Positions 8,420-16,659 of a DNA stretch of 47,798 nt are shown here, one piece after another. The stretch spans positions 1-47,798 of the forward strand of contig SFFH01000004.1 in NCBI GenBank assembly GCA_004557905.1. The letters are read 5' to 3'. The DNA is from Clostridiales bacterium. Its GTDB lineage: Bacteria > Bacillota > Clostridia > Christensenellales > Aristaeellaceae. The notes beneath the pieces were generated by a model. That model saw only the letters and a list, made by a program, of their open reading frames with translations. It had not been told where the DNA came from and made no database searches. Position 1 is the stretch's first letter; every line of letters starts with the position of its first letter. Made by a program: the position numbers and the translations under genes.

Positions 8420-9418
8420 CTATTTGATGCAAAGGACAAATTGCCGGCAAAATGAATCGGGGTTTTGAAGCGTCTTTGCAGTCGTATACCTCGTGTGTTT
8501 TCGATGTACACCGTTTTCATCGTACTCGATATTGCAGCGGCGTTTCTTTTCTGCCGCAACTGCTTCGAATTGCTCGTTATCAATAATTGCTGTATGGTGT
8601 TTGGACAGCATATACTTGCTTCGCTGTTTGCTTTTTGAGTCATAACTCATCAATGGGGCTGTTGCTACGGAGTTTCCCCGGTATTTCTCGTTGCTGAGCA
8701 GCGTATCAATTGCCCGGCGGCACCATCTGGCTTTTCCCGTAGGAGACGGAATCCCGCGCTTTTCCAATTCGCGGCTGATTGCAATGATGCTATTTCCCTC
8801 AAGATACAGACGGTAGATCAACTGTACGTTTTCCGCTTCCTCTGGAACGATGATGAAATCGCCGTTTGCATCTTTTTTGTAACCATAACAAGCTCGAGAA
8901 TACAGTTCCGATGTTCCGTCCTTAACCCTTTGACGGATCGCGACAGCGACGTTGTCGCGTGCGTTTTCCTGTTCTCCCTGGGCGACGGCAGCGTAGATGG
9001 AATAATACAGTTCAAAGTCCGGCTGGAACGAGTTCATTTCTTCCAGATCAAAATATACAGGAACGCCGATGCTCTTTAACTCGCGGATTGTTTCGAGCCC
9101 GTCTGCCACTTCCCTGGCAAACCGGCTGATGCTCTTTACCAGAATGAGATTGACCTTCTTTTGCCGACAATCATTGAGCATCCGCTGGAACTCCGAACGA
9201 TTCTCGGCGTTCCGTCCGCTAGAGAAATCAATGTATACATCGGCCAACTTCCATTGATATGTATGATATACTTGCTGAACGAGCGCGGAGATCTGAGAGG
9301 ATATGCTGCTGAACTGCGAGGGGCGCTGCGTGCTGACGCGGGCATATATCCCTACCGCCTTAAATGAAAGCTGCTGGGACGGCAAATTTGGGATTCTTCT
9401 CACAATTCGCTTGGACAT
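8420..9418 (-). CDS. Serine site-specific recombinase (332 aa, no zinc ribbon)
   Basis: A DNA invertase/integrase of the large serine recombinase class. The N-terminal catalytic domain reads VGIYARVSTQ, with the nucleophilic Ser in RVST, followed by VKSISRFAREVADGLETI. The Recombinase domain (about residues 150-280) has YGYKKDANGDF, the IISREL-like helix AISRELEKRGIPSPTGK and WCRRAIDTLLSNEKYRGN. The protein stops at residue 332, soon after DENGVHRKHTRYTTAK, where longer family members carry a zinc ribbon and coiled coil. It may be a naturally short subfamily or a 3' truncation; the last ~15 residues look non-homologous. Codon use and GC differ from the genes to the right. It marks the right edge of the low-GC island and probably served in its mobility. 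Confidence 0.88.
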   Translation of the reverse strand: MSKRIVRRIPNLPSQQLSFKAVGIYARVSTQRPSQFSSISSQISALVQQVYHTYQWKLADVYIDFSSGRNAENRSEFQRMLNDCRQKKVNLILVKSISRFAREVADGLETIRELKSIGVPVYFDLEEMNSFQPDFELYYSIYAAVAQGEQENARDNVAVAIRQRVKDGTSELYSRACYGYKKDANGDFIIVPEEAENVQLIYRLYLEGNSIIAISRELEKRGIPSPTGKARWCRRAIDTLLSNEKYRGNSVATAPLMSYDSKSKQRSKYMLSKHHTAIIDNEQFEAVAAEKKRRCNIEYDENGVHRKHTRYTTAKTLQNPDSFCRQFVLCIK

Positions 9419-9547
9419 AGCAGGCTCCTGTCATTTAGACTACTCGACTATTCATTGTCGTTCGATTCGATTATATGCCAAAAACTGAGTAATTACAAGG
9501 ATTTTTCGTTTATTGTATCAAAATATGAGTTTGCCTACTGTGGACAC

Positions 9548-9594
9548 CAATGAACCGGCAGTTGATACAATATCGACTGCCGGTTCATTGTTTT
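9548..9594 (+). terminator. Long perfect hairpin upstream of the recombinase
   Basis: A 15-bp perfect stem CAATGAACCGGCAGT / ACTGCCGGTTCATTG (9548-9562, 9576-9590) extends inward by GATA/TATC pairs, giving about 20 pairs in all with a CAA loop. TTTT follows. It looks like a plus-strand terminator, yet no plus-strand gene ends here, because the recombinase reads away from it. It may be a relic of the sequence into which the island entered, or part of the mobile element end. Confidence 0.6.
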
Positions 9595-9690
9595 ACCGTA
9601 TAGGAAATTGCGTGAAGACCGTACAACGAGCACAGAACACCTTCATTTTGCAAAGCTGTTTGGAAGTTGGGCGTGCACGACGCGCTTTTT
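9591..9690 (+). repeat. Dispersed ~100-bp repeat A, copy 1
   Basis: It begins TTTTACCGTATAGGAAATTG immediately after a terminator stem and ends in a GC hairpin plus T-run (GCGTGCACGACGCGC, then Ts). It matches 42281-42382 along its whole length and 19211-19305 more loosely. Shared blocks include AGGAAATxGCGT, GACCGTAC and TTTGCAAAGC-x-GTT(T/C)GGAAG. No ORF is shared, so it is a non-coding repeat. Confidence 0.75.
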
Positions 9691-9703
9691 TTCATGCTTT
9701 GCT

Positions 9704-10654
9704 TTATATTATGCACATCAGCCGGAGGACAAAGATCCAGCCAAACAGCGTGAACACCGAGATCACCGTGCTCAGAAAAACAAGCTGACCGGCCAGTTCT
9801 CCGTCTCCGCCTATGTTCTGCGCCATGGGATAGGAGCCCGAAGCGACCGGCGTGGCGAATACGGCAATCACAAGAAACAGCTCCACGCCGCGCAGCCCCA
9901 ACGCATAGGCGATCGCGACCAGCGCCAGCGGCAGCAGGATCAGCTTCGTCGCCAGCGTCGGCACGAGGTACCGGAGGTTCTTGCCAATCGCCTTGAACTG
10001 CAGCGTGCCGCCCAGCGCGAAAAGCGCCAGCGGAGAGGACATGTCCGCAAACTCCGAGATCGGCTTTTCAAGCGCAGAAGGGAGGCGCAGACCCAGCAGA
10101 TAGCACGCGAGGCCCACGCAGCAGCCCTGCAGCATGGGGTTCTTCGCCAGCTTGACCAGCAGCGGCCGCAGCGCAATGCGGTGCGTTCCCTCATCGTTGA
10201 ACAATTCAAGGATGATGACGGAGGTGATGTTGTAAATCGTGATGACGACCGTCACCAGCATCGCCGCAATGCTCGTTTTCTCCGCTCCGAAGATCGACGC
10301 CGTCAGCGGCAGGCCGAAGAGCACAAAGTTGCTCCGGTATACCGCCTGAATGATCACGCCGCGCCGCCTGTTTTCCTTCACCAGACGAGGGACAATCAGC
10401 AGCAGTACCGCCTGCACCGCCAGAATCGCCGCGCCGCAGAAGATCATCAGCGCGGGACTGGGCATGTTTCCCGGCTCCGCCTTATAGACGTTGTAAAACG
10501 TCATGAACGGAAACATGATCGTGAAGATCAGCTTCGTGAGCCGGTTGAGAAACGCCTCGTCGACCACGCCCGCGGCATTCGAGGCATAGCCCAGCAGCAG
10601 ATAGCAGAGAAAGGGAATCACCGCGTTGAGCGCTACAAAAAAACTGTCAAACAT
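9704..10654 (-). CDS. AEC family (auxin efflux carrier-like) permease
   Basis: A 316-residue integral membrane protein with about ten hydrophobic segments in two five-segment halves. It matches the AEC/malonate-transporter family: VIPFLCYLLLGYASNAAG at the start, YRSNFVLFGLPLTASIFG, and the second-half GGTLQF and ATPVASGSYPMAQ motifs. Family members move malonate, malate or lactate-type organic anions. The ATG at 10654 has AAAGG at suitable spacing. It is the last gene of the catabolic cluster, but a terminator at 10750-10796 separates it from the aldolase. It may be a secondary carrier for the same acid or export a product; direction cannot be told from sequence. Confidence 0.85.
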   Translation of the reverse strand: MFDSFFVALNAVIPFLCYLLLGYASNAAGVVDEAFLNRLTKLIFTIMFPFMTFYNVYKAEPGNMPSPALMIFCGAAILAVQAVLLLIVPRLVKENRRRGVIIQAVYRSNFVLFGLPLTASIFGAEKTSIAAMLVTVVITIYNITSVIILELFNDEGTHRIALRPLLVKLAKNPMLQGCCVGLACYLLGLRLPSALEKPISEFADMSSPLALFALGGTLQFKAIGKNLRYLVPTLATKLILLPLALVAIAYALGLRGVELFLVIAVFATPVASGSYPMAQNIGGDGELAGQLVFLSTVISVFTLFGWIFVLRLMCII

Positions 10655-10749
10655 CGTGCTTGCCTTTCATTTGGTCACGTCAATCCGGATCCCTCCGGCA
10701 GATTCAAGCCGTCGGGTTCTTTGAAACCCATGATTCTTCCGAATTGCCT

Positions 10750-10796
10750 AAAAAAGCGCCTGCATCACCTTCCGATTTGAAAATGATGCAGGACGC
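10750..10796 (-). terminator. Intrinsic terminator after the RraA-type aldolase
   Basis: On the minus strand, GCGTCCTGCATCA pairs with TGATGCAGGCGC (one bulged base) and is followed by six Ts (complement of 10750-10755). It closes the main transcript behind the aldolase and leaves the AEC gene partly or wholly on its own transcript. Confidence 0.75.
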
Positions 10797-10827
10797 TATC
10801 CATCAGGAGAAACAGATTCCTCTCGGT

Positions 10828-11529
10828 TTACTGCGCGGAGAGCATATCCAGCACCCACTGCGGCGCGAGCTGCGGCAGCTCCGTGCCCTCGGCCTTCGCC
10901 TTGCGGTAGGCGGCGATGGTCGCGGTGCGCTTCTCCTCGTAGGCGAGCTTCTTCTCGGCCTCGGCGAGCACCACATCGATATGCGCCTTCGGGATGACGC
11001 ACACGCCGTCGCTGTCGCCGACCACCAGATCGCCCGGCTCCACCCGCACGCCGCCGCACATGATCGGCGTGTTGATGTTGCCCTCGTCCTTCTTGATCGG
11101 GCCGCGCGGCATGAAGCCGCGGCTGTATACCGGGAAGCCCAGCTCGATGTTGCCGTCGCGGTCGCGGGTGCAGCCGTCGATGACCATGCCCTTGAAGCCG
11201 GCCGCCTGGCAGGCACCCATGATCAGATCGCCGAAATAGGCGCGGCCGGTATAGCCCTTGCCGTCGATGACCATCACATAGCCGTCCTCCTGTACGCTGT
11301 AGCTGGCAACGTGGATCGGGAAATTGTCGCCGTTGGCCGTTTCCACCGTCATCGCCGTGCCGACTACGGTCATGCCGCGCTCCACGGGCATGATTTCCAT
11401 GTCCATGCAGCCGCCGTTCGGGATATCAATCTTCGCCGCCTTGACGCCATCCAGGATCAGCGGCACGTTCAGCCTTTCCGCCCTGCGGATGACCTCATCC
11501 GGCAGCAGCGGCGCACAAGTATTGATCAT
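10828..11529 (-). CDS. RraA-fold 4-carboxy-4-hydroxy-2-oxoadipate / 4-hydroxy-4-methyl-2-oxoglutarate type aldolase
   Basis: A 233-residue member of the RraA/HMG-CHA aldolase family (LigK, GalC, ProA). Those class II aldolases use a divalent metal and give pyruvate plus oxaloacetate or a second pyruvate. Visible family features are GRAYFGDLIMGACQAAGFKG, the active-site Arg-Asp pair in VIDGCTRDRDG, and GDLVVGDSDGVCVIP. The ATG at 11529 overlaps the TRAP permease stop as ATGA and has GGAGG upstream. Retention of the Arg/Asp pair argues for aldolase rather than pure RraA RNase-E-inhibitor function, and this phylum lacks a classical RNase E partner. Its position with a GalB-like hydratase supports the final cleavage step of a tricarboxylic intermediate. 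The exact substrate is inference. Confidence 0.85.
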   Translation of the reverse strand: MINTCAPLLPDEVIRRAERLNVPLILDGVKAAKIDIPNGGCMDMEIMPVERGMTVVGTAMTVETANGDNFPIHVASYSVQEDGYVMVIDGKGYTGRAYFGDLIMGACQAAGFKGMVIDGCTRDRDGNIELGFPVYSRGFMPRGPIKKDEGNINTPIMCGGVRVEPGDLVVGDSDGVCVIPKAHIDVVLAEAEKKLAYEEKRTATIAAYRKAKAEGTELPQLAPQWVLDMLSAQ

Positions 11530-13679
11530 ATAGTCTTGACCTCCTTGTTCTTTTTGCAGTCCAGCACGGCCCTGCCCAGTACCAGCGCAGCCACTACAAA
11601 GCCCACGCCGTTGAGCCACAGCGGCTCATTCACCATCAGGAAGATGGAACACGGCGCCAGAATGATGCGCTCGGGCATCTTCAGGTCGCGTCCGCACCAG
11701 CCAAACAGCGCCAGGCCGATGATCGAGCAGCCCATGAGCGCCGTCAGCACGCTCAGCACGACCGCCGGGCTCATGCCGAAGGTCTGGGTCGCGGCGTTAT
11801 AGAGCAGCAGATCGTTGTTCCACAGGAAGACGAAGGGAATGAGCAGGCCGGAGATGGCCAGCTTCATCGCCTGCAGGCCGGTCTTCCACATTTCGCCGCC
11901 GGAGATGCCGATGGCGGCAAAGACGGCCAGCGCAACCGGCGGGGTGATCGCCGCGATGACGCCGTAGTAGAGCACGAACAGGTGCGCCGCAGGCAGCGAC
12001 ACGCCGATGCCCACCATCGCCGGCGCGATGAGGATGGACAGCACGATGTAGCACGCGGAGGTCGGCAGGCCCATGCCCAGCATGATGCACACCAGCGCGG
12101 TCAGGATGCCCATGGCCAGAATGCTGCCGCCAGCGATCGTCGCGATCAGGCCGGAGATCTTGAGGCCGAAGCCGGTGATGTTGATTGCGCCGACGATGAT
12201 GCCGGCGATCATGCAGGCGATGGACACCGACATCATGGACTTGGCGGACTTCACGCACAGATCGATGAGGTTCCTGGGCGTGAAGCTCTTGGGATTGGTG
12301 ATCAGGCCGATCACCAGGCCGACGATAATCGTGATGAGCGCAGCGCGCTTGGTGCTGTAGCCCATGACCATCATGCCGATGAGCAGGAAAATCGGAAGGA
12401 AGTAGAACCAGCCCTTTTTGAAGATCTGGCCGACCGTCTCGTCCTCCGGGTCCGGCTCCTTGACGGGGATCTTGTTCTTATGGGAATACGCCAGAACGGA
12501 GACGGACAGCGTCAGGTAGTACAGCACGGCCGGCATCAGCGCGGCGGTGCAGACGTTGGCATAGGACATGCCCGTGGCGTCCGCCATCAGGAACGCGACA
12601 GCGCCCATGACCGGCGGCATGATCTGTCCGCCGTTGGAGGCGACGGCCTCCACTGCGCCGGCGGTGTTGGCGTCAAAGCCCGTGCGCTTCATCAGGGGAA
12701 TGGTAAACGTGCCGGTGGTGACGACGTTCGCCGCGCCGGAGCCGTTCACCATGCCCATGAGCATGCTGGAATAGATCGCCGCCTGGGCGGGGCCGCCGCA
12801 GACGCGGCCGAACGCCGCAAAGGAGATCTTGACGAAGAACTCGCCTGCGCCGATGAAGCTGAGCACGGAGCCAAAGAGCACGAACAGGAAGATGTAGTTG
12901 GCCGCGGTGCTCAGTGCGCTGCCGAACAGACCCTCGGAGCTGATCGCCAGATAGGAGCCGAGGCGATTGACGGACAGGCGCGCACACTCCCAGACGCCCG
13001 GCAGATAGCGGCCAAAGAGCGCGTAAATGATGAAGAGAATGCACAGCGACGGCAGGATTCTGCCCAGCGCGCGGAAGCCCACAGCCAGCGCCACGAACGT
13101 AAAGGCGATCATGACGAAGTACTGATACTTGGTATACAGCGTGGAGCCCGCATCGTTGGAGTTGCGCAGCTTGATGACCTCCATCGCGGCCAGCACGGTC
13201 AGCACCATCAGGGCGAGATCGAAGATCGTCAGGGAAGCGCGGTCCAGTCTGCCCATCACATGGCCCAGCGGCGCATTTTTCCTAGCGGCAAAGTGGATCA
13301 CGGAAACGACGGCGGATACGGCGAAGACCCACACAAAGAGGTTCTTTTCGCCGGCATTGAACGGAGACTTGGAGAAGACCGGCGGGAAGACGAACAGCAC
13401 GCACAGCACACCGCTGACGATCGCCGTTCCCAGCCAGAATTTTCCAGCCTTGAGGCTGGCCTCGGCATTGTCGGATGCCTGAATCGGCTTGACCAGCACA
13501 AAGAAGATCACGATGAGCATGCCGTGGATGACGGCCAGCTCGGTGTTGTTGAGCAGCAGATACGGCGAGGCCGCAAGGAGGTGGAAGACGCACAGGCCGA
13601 TGGCTATGAGCGTGGACAGCAGCTTGCGGGCCTTGTCCAGCCTGCCCGGCTGTGCAAGCGATCGGGTATGTTCACTCAT
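11526..13679 (-). CDS. TRAP transporter fused permease (DctQ-DctM, TAXI type)
   Basis: A 717-residue membrane protein of the TRAP 4TM/12TM fusion family. The N-terminal ~180 residues contribute the small DctQ-like segment bundle. The remainder is the DctM transport domain, with conserved stretches SGAANVVTTGTFTIPLMKRT, EAVASNGGQIMPPVMGAVAF and GMGLPTSACYIVL. It carries out sodium- or proton-driven uptake with the TAXI binding protein encoded next door. The fused form is the usual partner of TAXI proteins. The binding-protein gene precedes it with a terminator-like stem between them, and the aldolase gene overlaps its stop by 4 bases. Family members import organic acids. Confidence 0.93.
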   Translation of the reverse strand: MSEHTRSLAQPGRLDKARKLLSTLIAIGLCVFHLLAASPYLLLNNTELAVIHGMLIVIFFVLVKPIQASDNAEASLKAGKFWLGTAIVSGVLCVLFVFPPVFSKSPFNAGEKNLFVWVFAVSAVVSVIHFAARKNAPLGHVMGRLDRASLTIFDLALMVLTVLAAMEVIKLRNSNDAGSTLYTKYQYFVMIAFTFVALAVGFRALGRILPSLCILFIIYALFGRYLPGVWECARLSVNRLGSYLAISSEGLFGSALSTAANYIFLFVLFGSVLSFIGAGEFFVKISFAAFGRVCGGPAQAAIYSSMLMGMVNGSGAANVVTTGTFTIPLMKRTGFDANTAGAVEAVASNGGQIMPPVMGAVAFLMADATGMSYANVCTAALMPAVLYYLTLSVSVLAYSHKNKIPVKEPDPEDETVGQIFKKGWFYFLPIFLLIGMMVMGYSTKRAALITIIVGLVIGLITNPKSFTPRNLIDLCVKSAKSMMSVSIACMIAGIIVGAINITGFGLKISGLIATIAGGSILAMGILTALVCIMLGMGLPTSACYIVLSILIAPAMVGIGVSLPAAHLFVLYYGVIAAITPPVALAVFAAIGISGGEMWKTGLQAMKLAISGLLIPFVFLWNNDLLLYNAATQTFGMSPAVVLSVLTALMGCSIIGLALFGWCGRDLKMPERIILAPCSIFLMVNEPLWLNGVGFVVAALVLGRAVLDCKKNKEVKTI

Positions 13680-13719
13680 AGGTTGATCCCTTTCATACAG
13701 ATTTTTCGATCCTGACAGG

Positions 13720-13752
13720 GAAAAGCGGCAGGCAGGAATCCCGCCTGCCGCT
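13720..13752 (-). terminator. Stem between TAXI binding protein and TRAP permease
   Basis: On the minus strand, AGCGGCAGGC pairs perfectly with GCCTGCCGCT around a 9-base loop and is followed by TTTT. This attenuating stem after a binding-protein gene should lower permease transcripts relative to the binding protein. Confidence 0.65.
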
Positions 13753-13768
13753 GCCGATACAGGTTAGG

Positions 13769-14707
13769 TTACTTGATCAGACCGGCTTCTTCGTAGGCAC
13801 GCCTGGCGCCCTCGTTGAGCGGGATGAACTCGGTGGCGATGGTGTCCAGAGAGATCTGGCGGGTCGCCACGTTGGTGTTCTGGTACTCGGGCAGGGTCTC
13901 GATCATCTTCTTGGTGAACTCGTAGATCAGATCGTCGTCGGTCTCCGCGCCGCAGAACAGGCAGGTCATGTAGGCCAGGGTCTTGGCCGGCTCGGTGTTG
14001 GCCTGGTTTTCATAGGTGCCCGCCGGGATCTCCGTGCCGATGGCGTAGGAGAACTTGCTGAGCATGGTCTCGATCACGTCCTCCGGCAGAGAGATGAAAT
14101 AGAACGGGGTGGTCGCGGCAGACTGCTGGATGCCGGCGATCGGATAGCCGCCAACCTGGAACGCGGCGTCGATATCGCCGTTTGCCAGCGCCTCGGAGCA
14201 CTCGGCATAGTTCATGTAGTACGGCGTGATGTCGTTAAGGGTGATGCCGTAGTGCTCCAGCACGGCGTTGACCAGGAACAGCCAGCTGGTGCCCTGAGAG
14301 CCGACGCAGACCTTCTTGCCCTTCATGTCGGCGACGGACTCGATGCCGCTGCCGGTTTTGGTGTAGATGTGCATCTGGGAGTAGTACAGCGCGGCGACCT
14401 GCTCAATCGCCTGCGGGCCGGCCTCGGCGTAGGTCAGCTCGCCGTGGTAAGCGCCGTAGATGGCGTCGGAGTTGCCCATACCGATGTCGATATCCATGGT
14501 CTGAACGAGGGTGACGTTCTCGTTGGAGCCGGCAGTCGGGATGACGTTGACTGCAAAGCCGGCGTTCTGCACGGCGGTACCGATCGCGGCGCCAACCTGG
14601 TAGTAGGTGCCGCTGGTGGCGGCGGTGCCGAAGACGGCGCCGTCGGCAAGCGCAGTGCCCGCACACAGCAGGCAGAGGGACAGAACCAGAGCGAATACCT
14701 TTTTCAT
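13769..14707 (-). CDS. TAXI family TRAP transporter solute-binding protein
   Basis: A 312-residue secreted binding protein. It has a Sec signal (MKKVFALVLSLCLLCAGTAL, cleavage near ADGA), then the TAXI hallmarks FGTAATSGTYYQVGAAIGTA, VIPTAGSNENV and IGMGNSDAIYGAYHG. Later come GKKVCVGSQGTSWLFLVNAVLEHYGI and DAAFQVGGYP. It delivers ligand to the fused TRAP permease. Known TAXI ligands are dicarboxylates or glutamate-like acids, so an organic acid is expected. It is the third gene of the operon, behind AGGAGG, and probably the most abundant product because of the stem that follows it. Confidence 0.93.
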   Translation of the reverse strand: MKKVFALVLSLCLLCAGTALADGAVFGTAATSGTYYQVGAAIGTAVQNAGFAVNVIPTAGSNENVTLVQTMDIDIGMGNSDAIYGAYHGELTYAEAGPQAIEQVAALYYSQMHIYTKTGSGIESVADMKGKKVCVGSQGTSWLFLVNAVLEHYGITLNDITPYYMNYAECSEALANGDIDAAFQVGGYPIAGIQQSAATTPFYFISLPEDVIETMLSKFSYAIGTEIPAGTYENQANTEPAKTLAYMTCLFCGAETDDDLIYEFTKKMIETLPEYQNTNVATRQISLDTIATEFIPLNEGARRAYEEAGLIK

Positions 14708-14762
14708 GATGTTTCCTCCTTATTTTTCCATCGCATCTCGCGATGTCGGTTCAAGATGCCGC

Positions 14763-15503
14763 TTACACCAGCTCCTCGCCCGCCACCGGGAAGAAGCTGG
14801 AAAAGCTCTCGCCATACTGATAGGTCTGATTGCCGGAAATGCGGCGCAGATGATTGCCGCGCAGGAAGGCACGCTGGGTGTAATACTCGATCAGATGCTT
14901 CTGGGCCTTGAAGCACTTCATCGCCTCGACCTTCTGCTCATACACCTCGGAGATGTCGATCAGCTGGTTGGGTACAAACTTGGAGAGCTCCGTCTGATGC
15001 GGCTCAAAGCCGAACAGGCGCATCTGCTTGGTCGTCCTGGTGCCCTCGATGCGCACGCCGTTGGAGTTCGCCTGAATGCTGCACTCGAAGACAAAGCGGC
15101 TGACGGCGTTGTGATCCGGATTGAGGATGTCCTCGCCGTTCTTGTCGTGGGTGATGATGATGTTCGGCGCCACCTCGCGGATCTTCTTCACCAGGCGAAT
15201 GCGGGTCTCCTCATTGAGCGCCGGCGCCATCGGATAGTCGGGCAGATCCCAGAACTCGATGTGCTCAATGCCCAGAATCTTTGCCGCCGCCTGCGTCTCG
15301 GCAAAGCGCTCCGCCTTGACGGACTCGTAGGTCGCGCCGTCCTTCTTCCACAGGTCGTTGCTCTCGCCGCGCACGCCGAAGCTCAGCACGATGACATGCA
15401 CCTCGGCGCCGTGCTTGATATACTTGGCGATCGTGCCGCCGCTGCGCCACACATAGTCCGCAGCATGCGCGCTGACTACCAGAACCTTCTTGCCCTCAAT
15501 CAT
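14763..15503 (-). CDS. PIG-L family metal enzyme, 4-oxalomesaconate hydratase (GalB)-like
   Basis: A 246-residue PIG-L/LmbE-fold protein. The metal motif is SAHAADYVWRSGG rather than the AHPDD of sugar deacetylases. That variant, together with VLSFGVRGESNDLWKK, FWDLPDYPM, FGFEPHQTE, DISEVYEQKVEAMKC, QKHLIEYYTQRA and YGESFSSFFP, matches from memory the GalB proteins. GalB hydrates 4-oxalomesaconate to 4-carboxy-4-hydroxy-2-oxoadipate in gallate degradation. NPDHNAVSRFVFE supplies a further metal/active-site His. The next enzyme of that pathway is an RraA-type aldolase, encoded in this same operon. I infer hydration of a tricarboxylic or similar unsaturated acid. A deacetylase on an unrelated substrate is the main alternative and I consider it less likely. 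Confidence 0.78.
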   Translation of the reverse strand: MIEGKKVLVVSAHAADYVWRSGGTIAKYIKHGAEVHVIVLSFGVRGESNDLWKKDGATYESVKAERFAETQAAAKILGIEHIEFWDLPDYPMAPALNEETRIRLVKKIREVAPNIIITHDKNGEDILNPDHNAVSRFVFECSIQANSNGVRIEGTRTTKQMRLFGFEPHQTELSKFVPNQLIDISEVYEQKVEAMKCFKAQKHLIEYYTQRAFLRGNHLRRISGNQTYQYGESFSSFFPVAGEELV

Positions 15504-15556
15504 CTGTTTTTCCTCCTGTTCTCTTCACGCTCACGGGGGAGCGTCTATATACTTCC

Positions 15557-16447
15557 TTACTTCAGCAGCGCGGCAGGGTTATAGACGGTCGTCTTGCGCA
15601 CGTCCTCGGCGCTCATGCCCGCCTCATACAGCTTCGTCGCATAGGCGAGCATGCCCTCGTCCGGATAGATGTTCGTCTTCTGGCCCAGGTCGGTCGCCAG
15701 AATGACGTGATCGGCGCCGATCGCTTTGATCTGCTCGATCGAGGTTTCCAGATCGACCTTGCCGGTCGCCCAGGTGGTGTAGCAATGCTCAATGTAAGCG
15801 CCCAGATCCACCAGCTTCTTCTGCTCCTCGACGGTGTAGAAGGTCGTCGGGAAATCGGCATGGGTGATGATGATTTTCTTCACGCCGGTTTCCGCCGCAC
15901 CCTTCACCAGCGCGAAGGTTTCCTCATGGGACATGTGGCTGGTCGCCAGAATCAGATTGTACTTGGCCATGACCCGCAGCACCGTCCAGGCTTCCTCTGT
16001 CAGGCCGCCCTGCTCATCGAGCACCGTGACGGTCGGCGCGGCATTGCCGTCCGCCGCCATCTCCTGCACGATGGTCGCCCAGTACGGCTGCTTCTTGTAC
16101 TTGCCGCTGAGCACATAGGCGCGCTCGTGCGCGGAATCGCAGGTCGGAAACCAGATCAGCTTCGCGCCGCTGCGCGCCGCCATCTCCACCGCGGACGGGT
16201 TGATGCCGCCGACGCTGGAATTGAGCGTCATCGTGCCCACAGCGTCGCAGGCCGGAAACAGCTCCCGGATGATCTGCGCGCGCTCACTGGTGCAGAAGTA
16301 ATGGCTCTTGATGGCATAGCCGGCCATGCCGCTCTCCTCGATGCGCCTGGCCATTTCAATGTCATTCATCTTGCGGGGCAGAACATCCGGCGCGGAATGA
16401 ACGTGCAGGTCATATCCGCCGCGGATCAGGTCTTTTGCGTCGAACAT
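15557..16447 (-). CDS. DUF6282 family metal-dependent hydrolase (amidohydrolase-like)
   Basis: A 296-residue TIM-barrel-type hydrolase, first gene of the operon, with AAAGGAGA before its ATG. Residues 10-22 (RGGYDLHVHSAPD) carry the HxH metal pair of amidohydrolase/PHP enzymes. Further ligands are probably in IKSHYFC, LATSHMSHEE, IITHADFP and LATDLGQ. No characterised substrate is known to me. In the protocatechuate 4,5-pathway, amidohydrolase-fold proteins act as 2-pyrone-4,6-dicarboxylate lactonase (LigI) or oxalomesaconate hydratase (LigJ). Here the GalB-like protein could be the hydratase, so this one could open a lactone or other ester or amide just before it. This role is inference from operon context. 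Confidence 0.8.
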   Translation of the reverse strand: MFDAKDLIRGGYDLHVHSAPDVLPRKMNDIEMARRIEESGMAGYAIKSHYFCTSERAQIIRELFPACDAVGTMTLNSSVGGINPSAVEMAARSGAKLIWFPTCDSAHERAYVLSGKYKKQPYWATIVQEMAADGNAAPTVTVLDEQGGLTEEAWTVLRVMAKYNLILATSHMSHEETFALVKGAAETGVKKIIITHADFPTTFYTVEEQKKLVDLGAYIEHCYTTWATGKVDLETSIEQIKAIGADHVILATDLGQKTNIYPDEGMLAYATKLYEAGMSAEDVRKTTVYNPAALLK

Positions 16448-16517
16448 AAGGATCTCCTTTCCTGTTTACACGGAACTTTCATCAAATCACTGTCTGAATT
16501 CTCTAATTGCGAACAAG

Positions 16518-16620
16518 ATTGTTCAACAATTTTGAGGTCTGCGTCTATTATACGGGGAGGATTTTCGTGTGTCAACCCCAAAATACCAAATCTATAATTT
16601 GTACAAAACTGTTGAACAAT
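16518..16620. promoter_or_regulatory. Two matching palindromic operators in the gntR/operon divergent region
   Basis: ATTGTTCAACAAT at 16518-16530 is a perfect 13-bp palindrome. ACTGTTGAACAAT at 16608-16620 is the same site with one mismatch. The flanking bases also match, so AGATTGTTCAACA and TGTTGAACAATCT are exact inverted copies of each other. They lie about 90 bases apart on either side of the minus-strand promoter. They are the obvious candidate sites for the adjacent GntR protein, possibly acting by looping. Confidence 0.7.
16547..16575 (-). promoter_or_regulatory. Perfect sigma-A promoter of the catabolic operon
   Basis: Read on the minus strand: TTGACA (16575-16570), a 17-base spacer and TATAAT (16552-16547). 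Both hexamers are exact consensus. The first gene starts about 95 bases downstream, and one operator palindrome lies within the early transcribed region. So strong a promoter implies tight repression. Confidence 0.8.
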
Positions 16621-16659
16621 CTGGCCCTCTTTTATGTGCATTTTTGTTTTACCAGAGAA

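Noticed and set aside
8..9690. Direct repeats (att sites) bounding the low-GC island
   Set aside because: I compared the left edge and the 9419-9690 region by eye and found no convincing direct repeat, so island boundaries remain approximate.
10828..11529. Regulator of RNase E activity (RraA) function
   Set aside because: The protein keeps the aldolase Arg-Asp pair and sits in a catabolic operon. A role as an RNase E inhibitor is not supported in this phylum.
11982..13715. Plus-strand frame (577 codons) opposite the TRAP permease
   Set aside because: Gly/Asp/His/Arg-rich antisense frame with no domain. The TRAP permease on the other strand is unambiguous.
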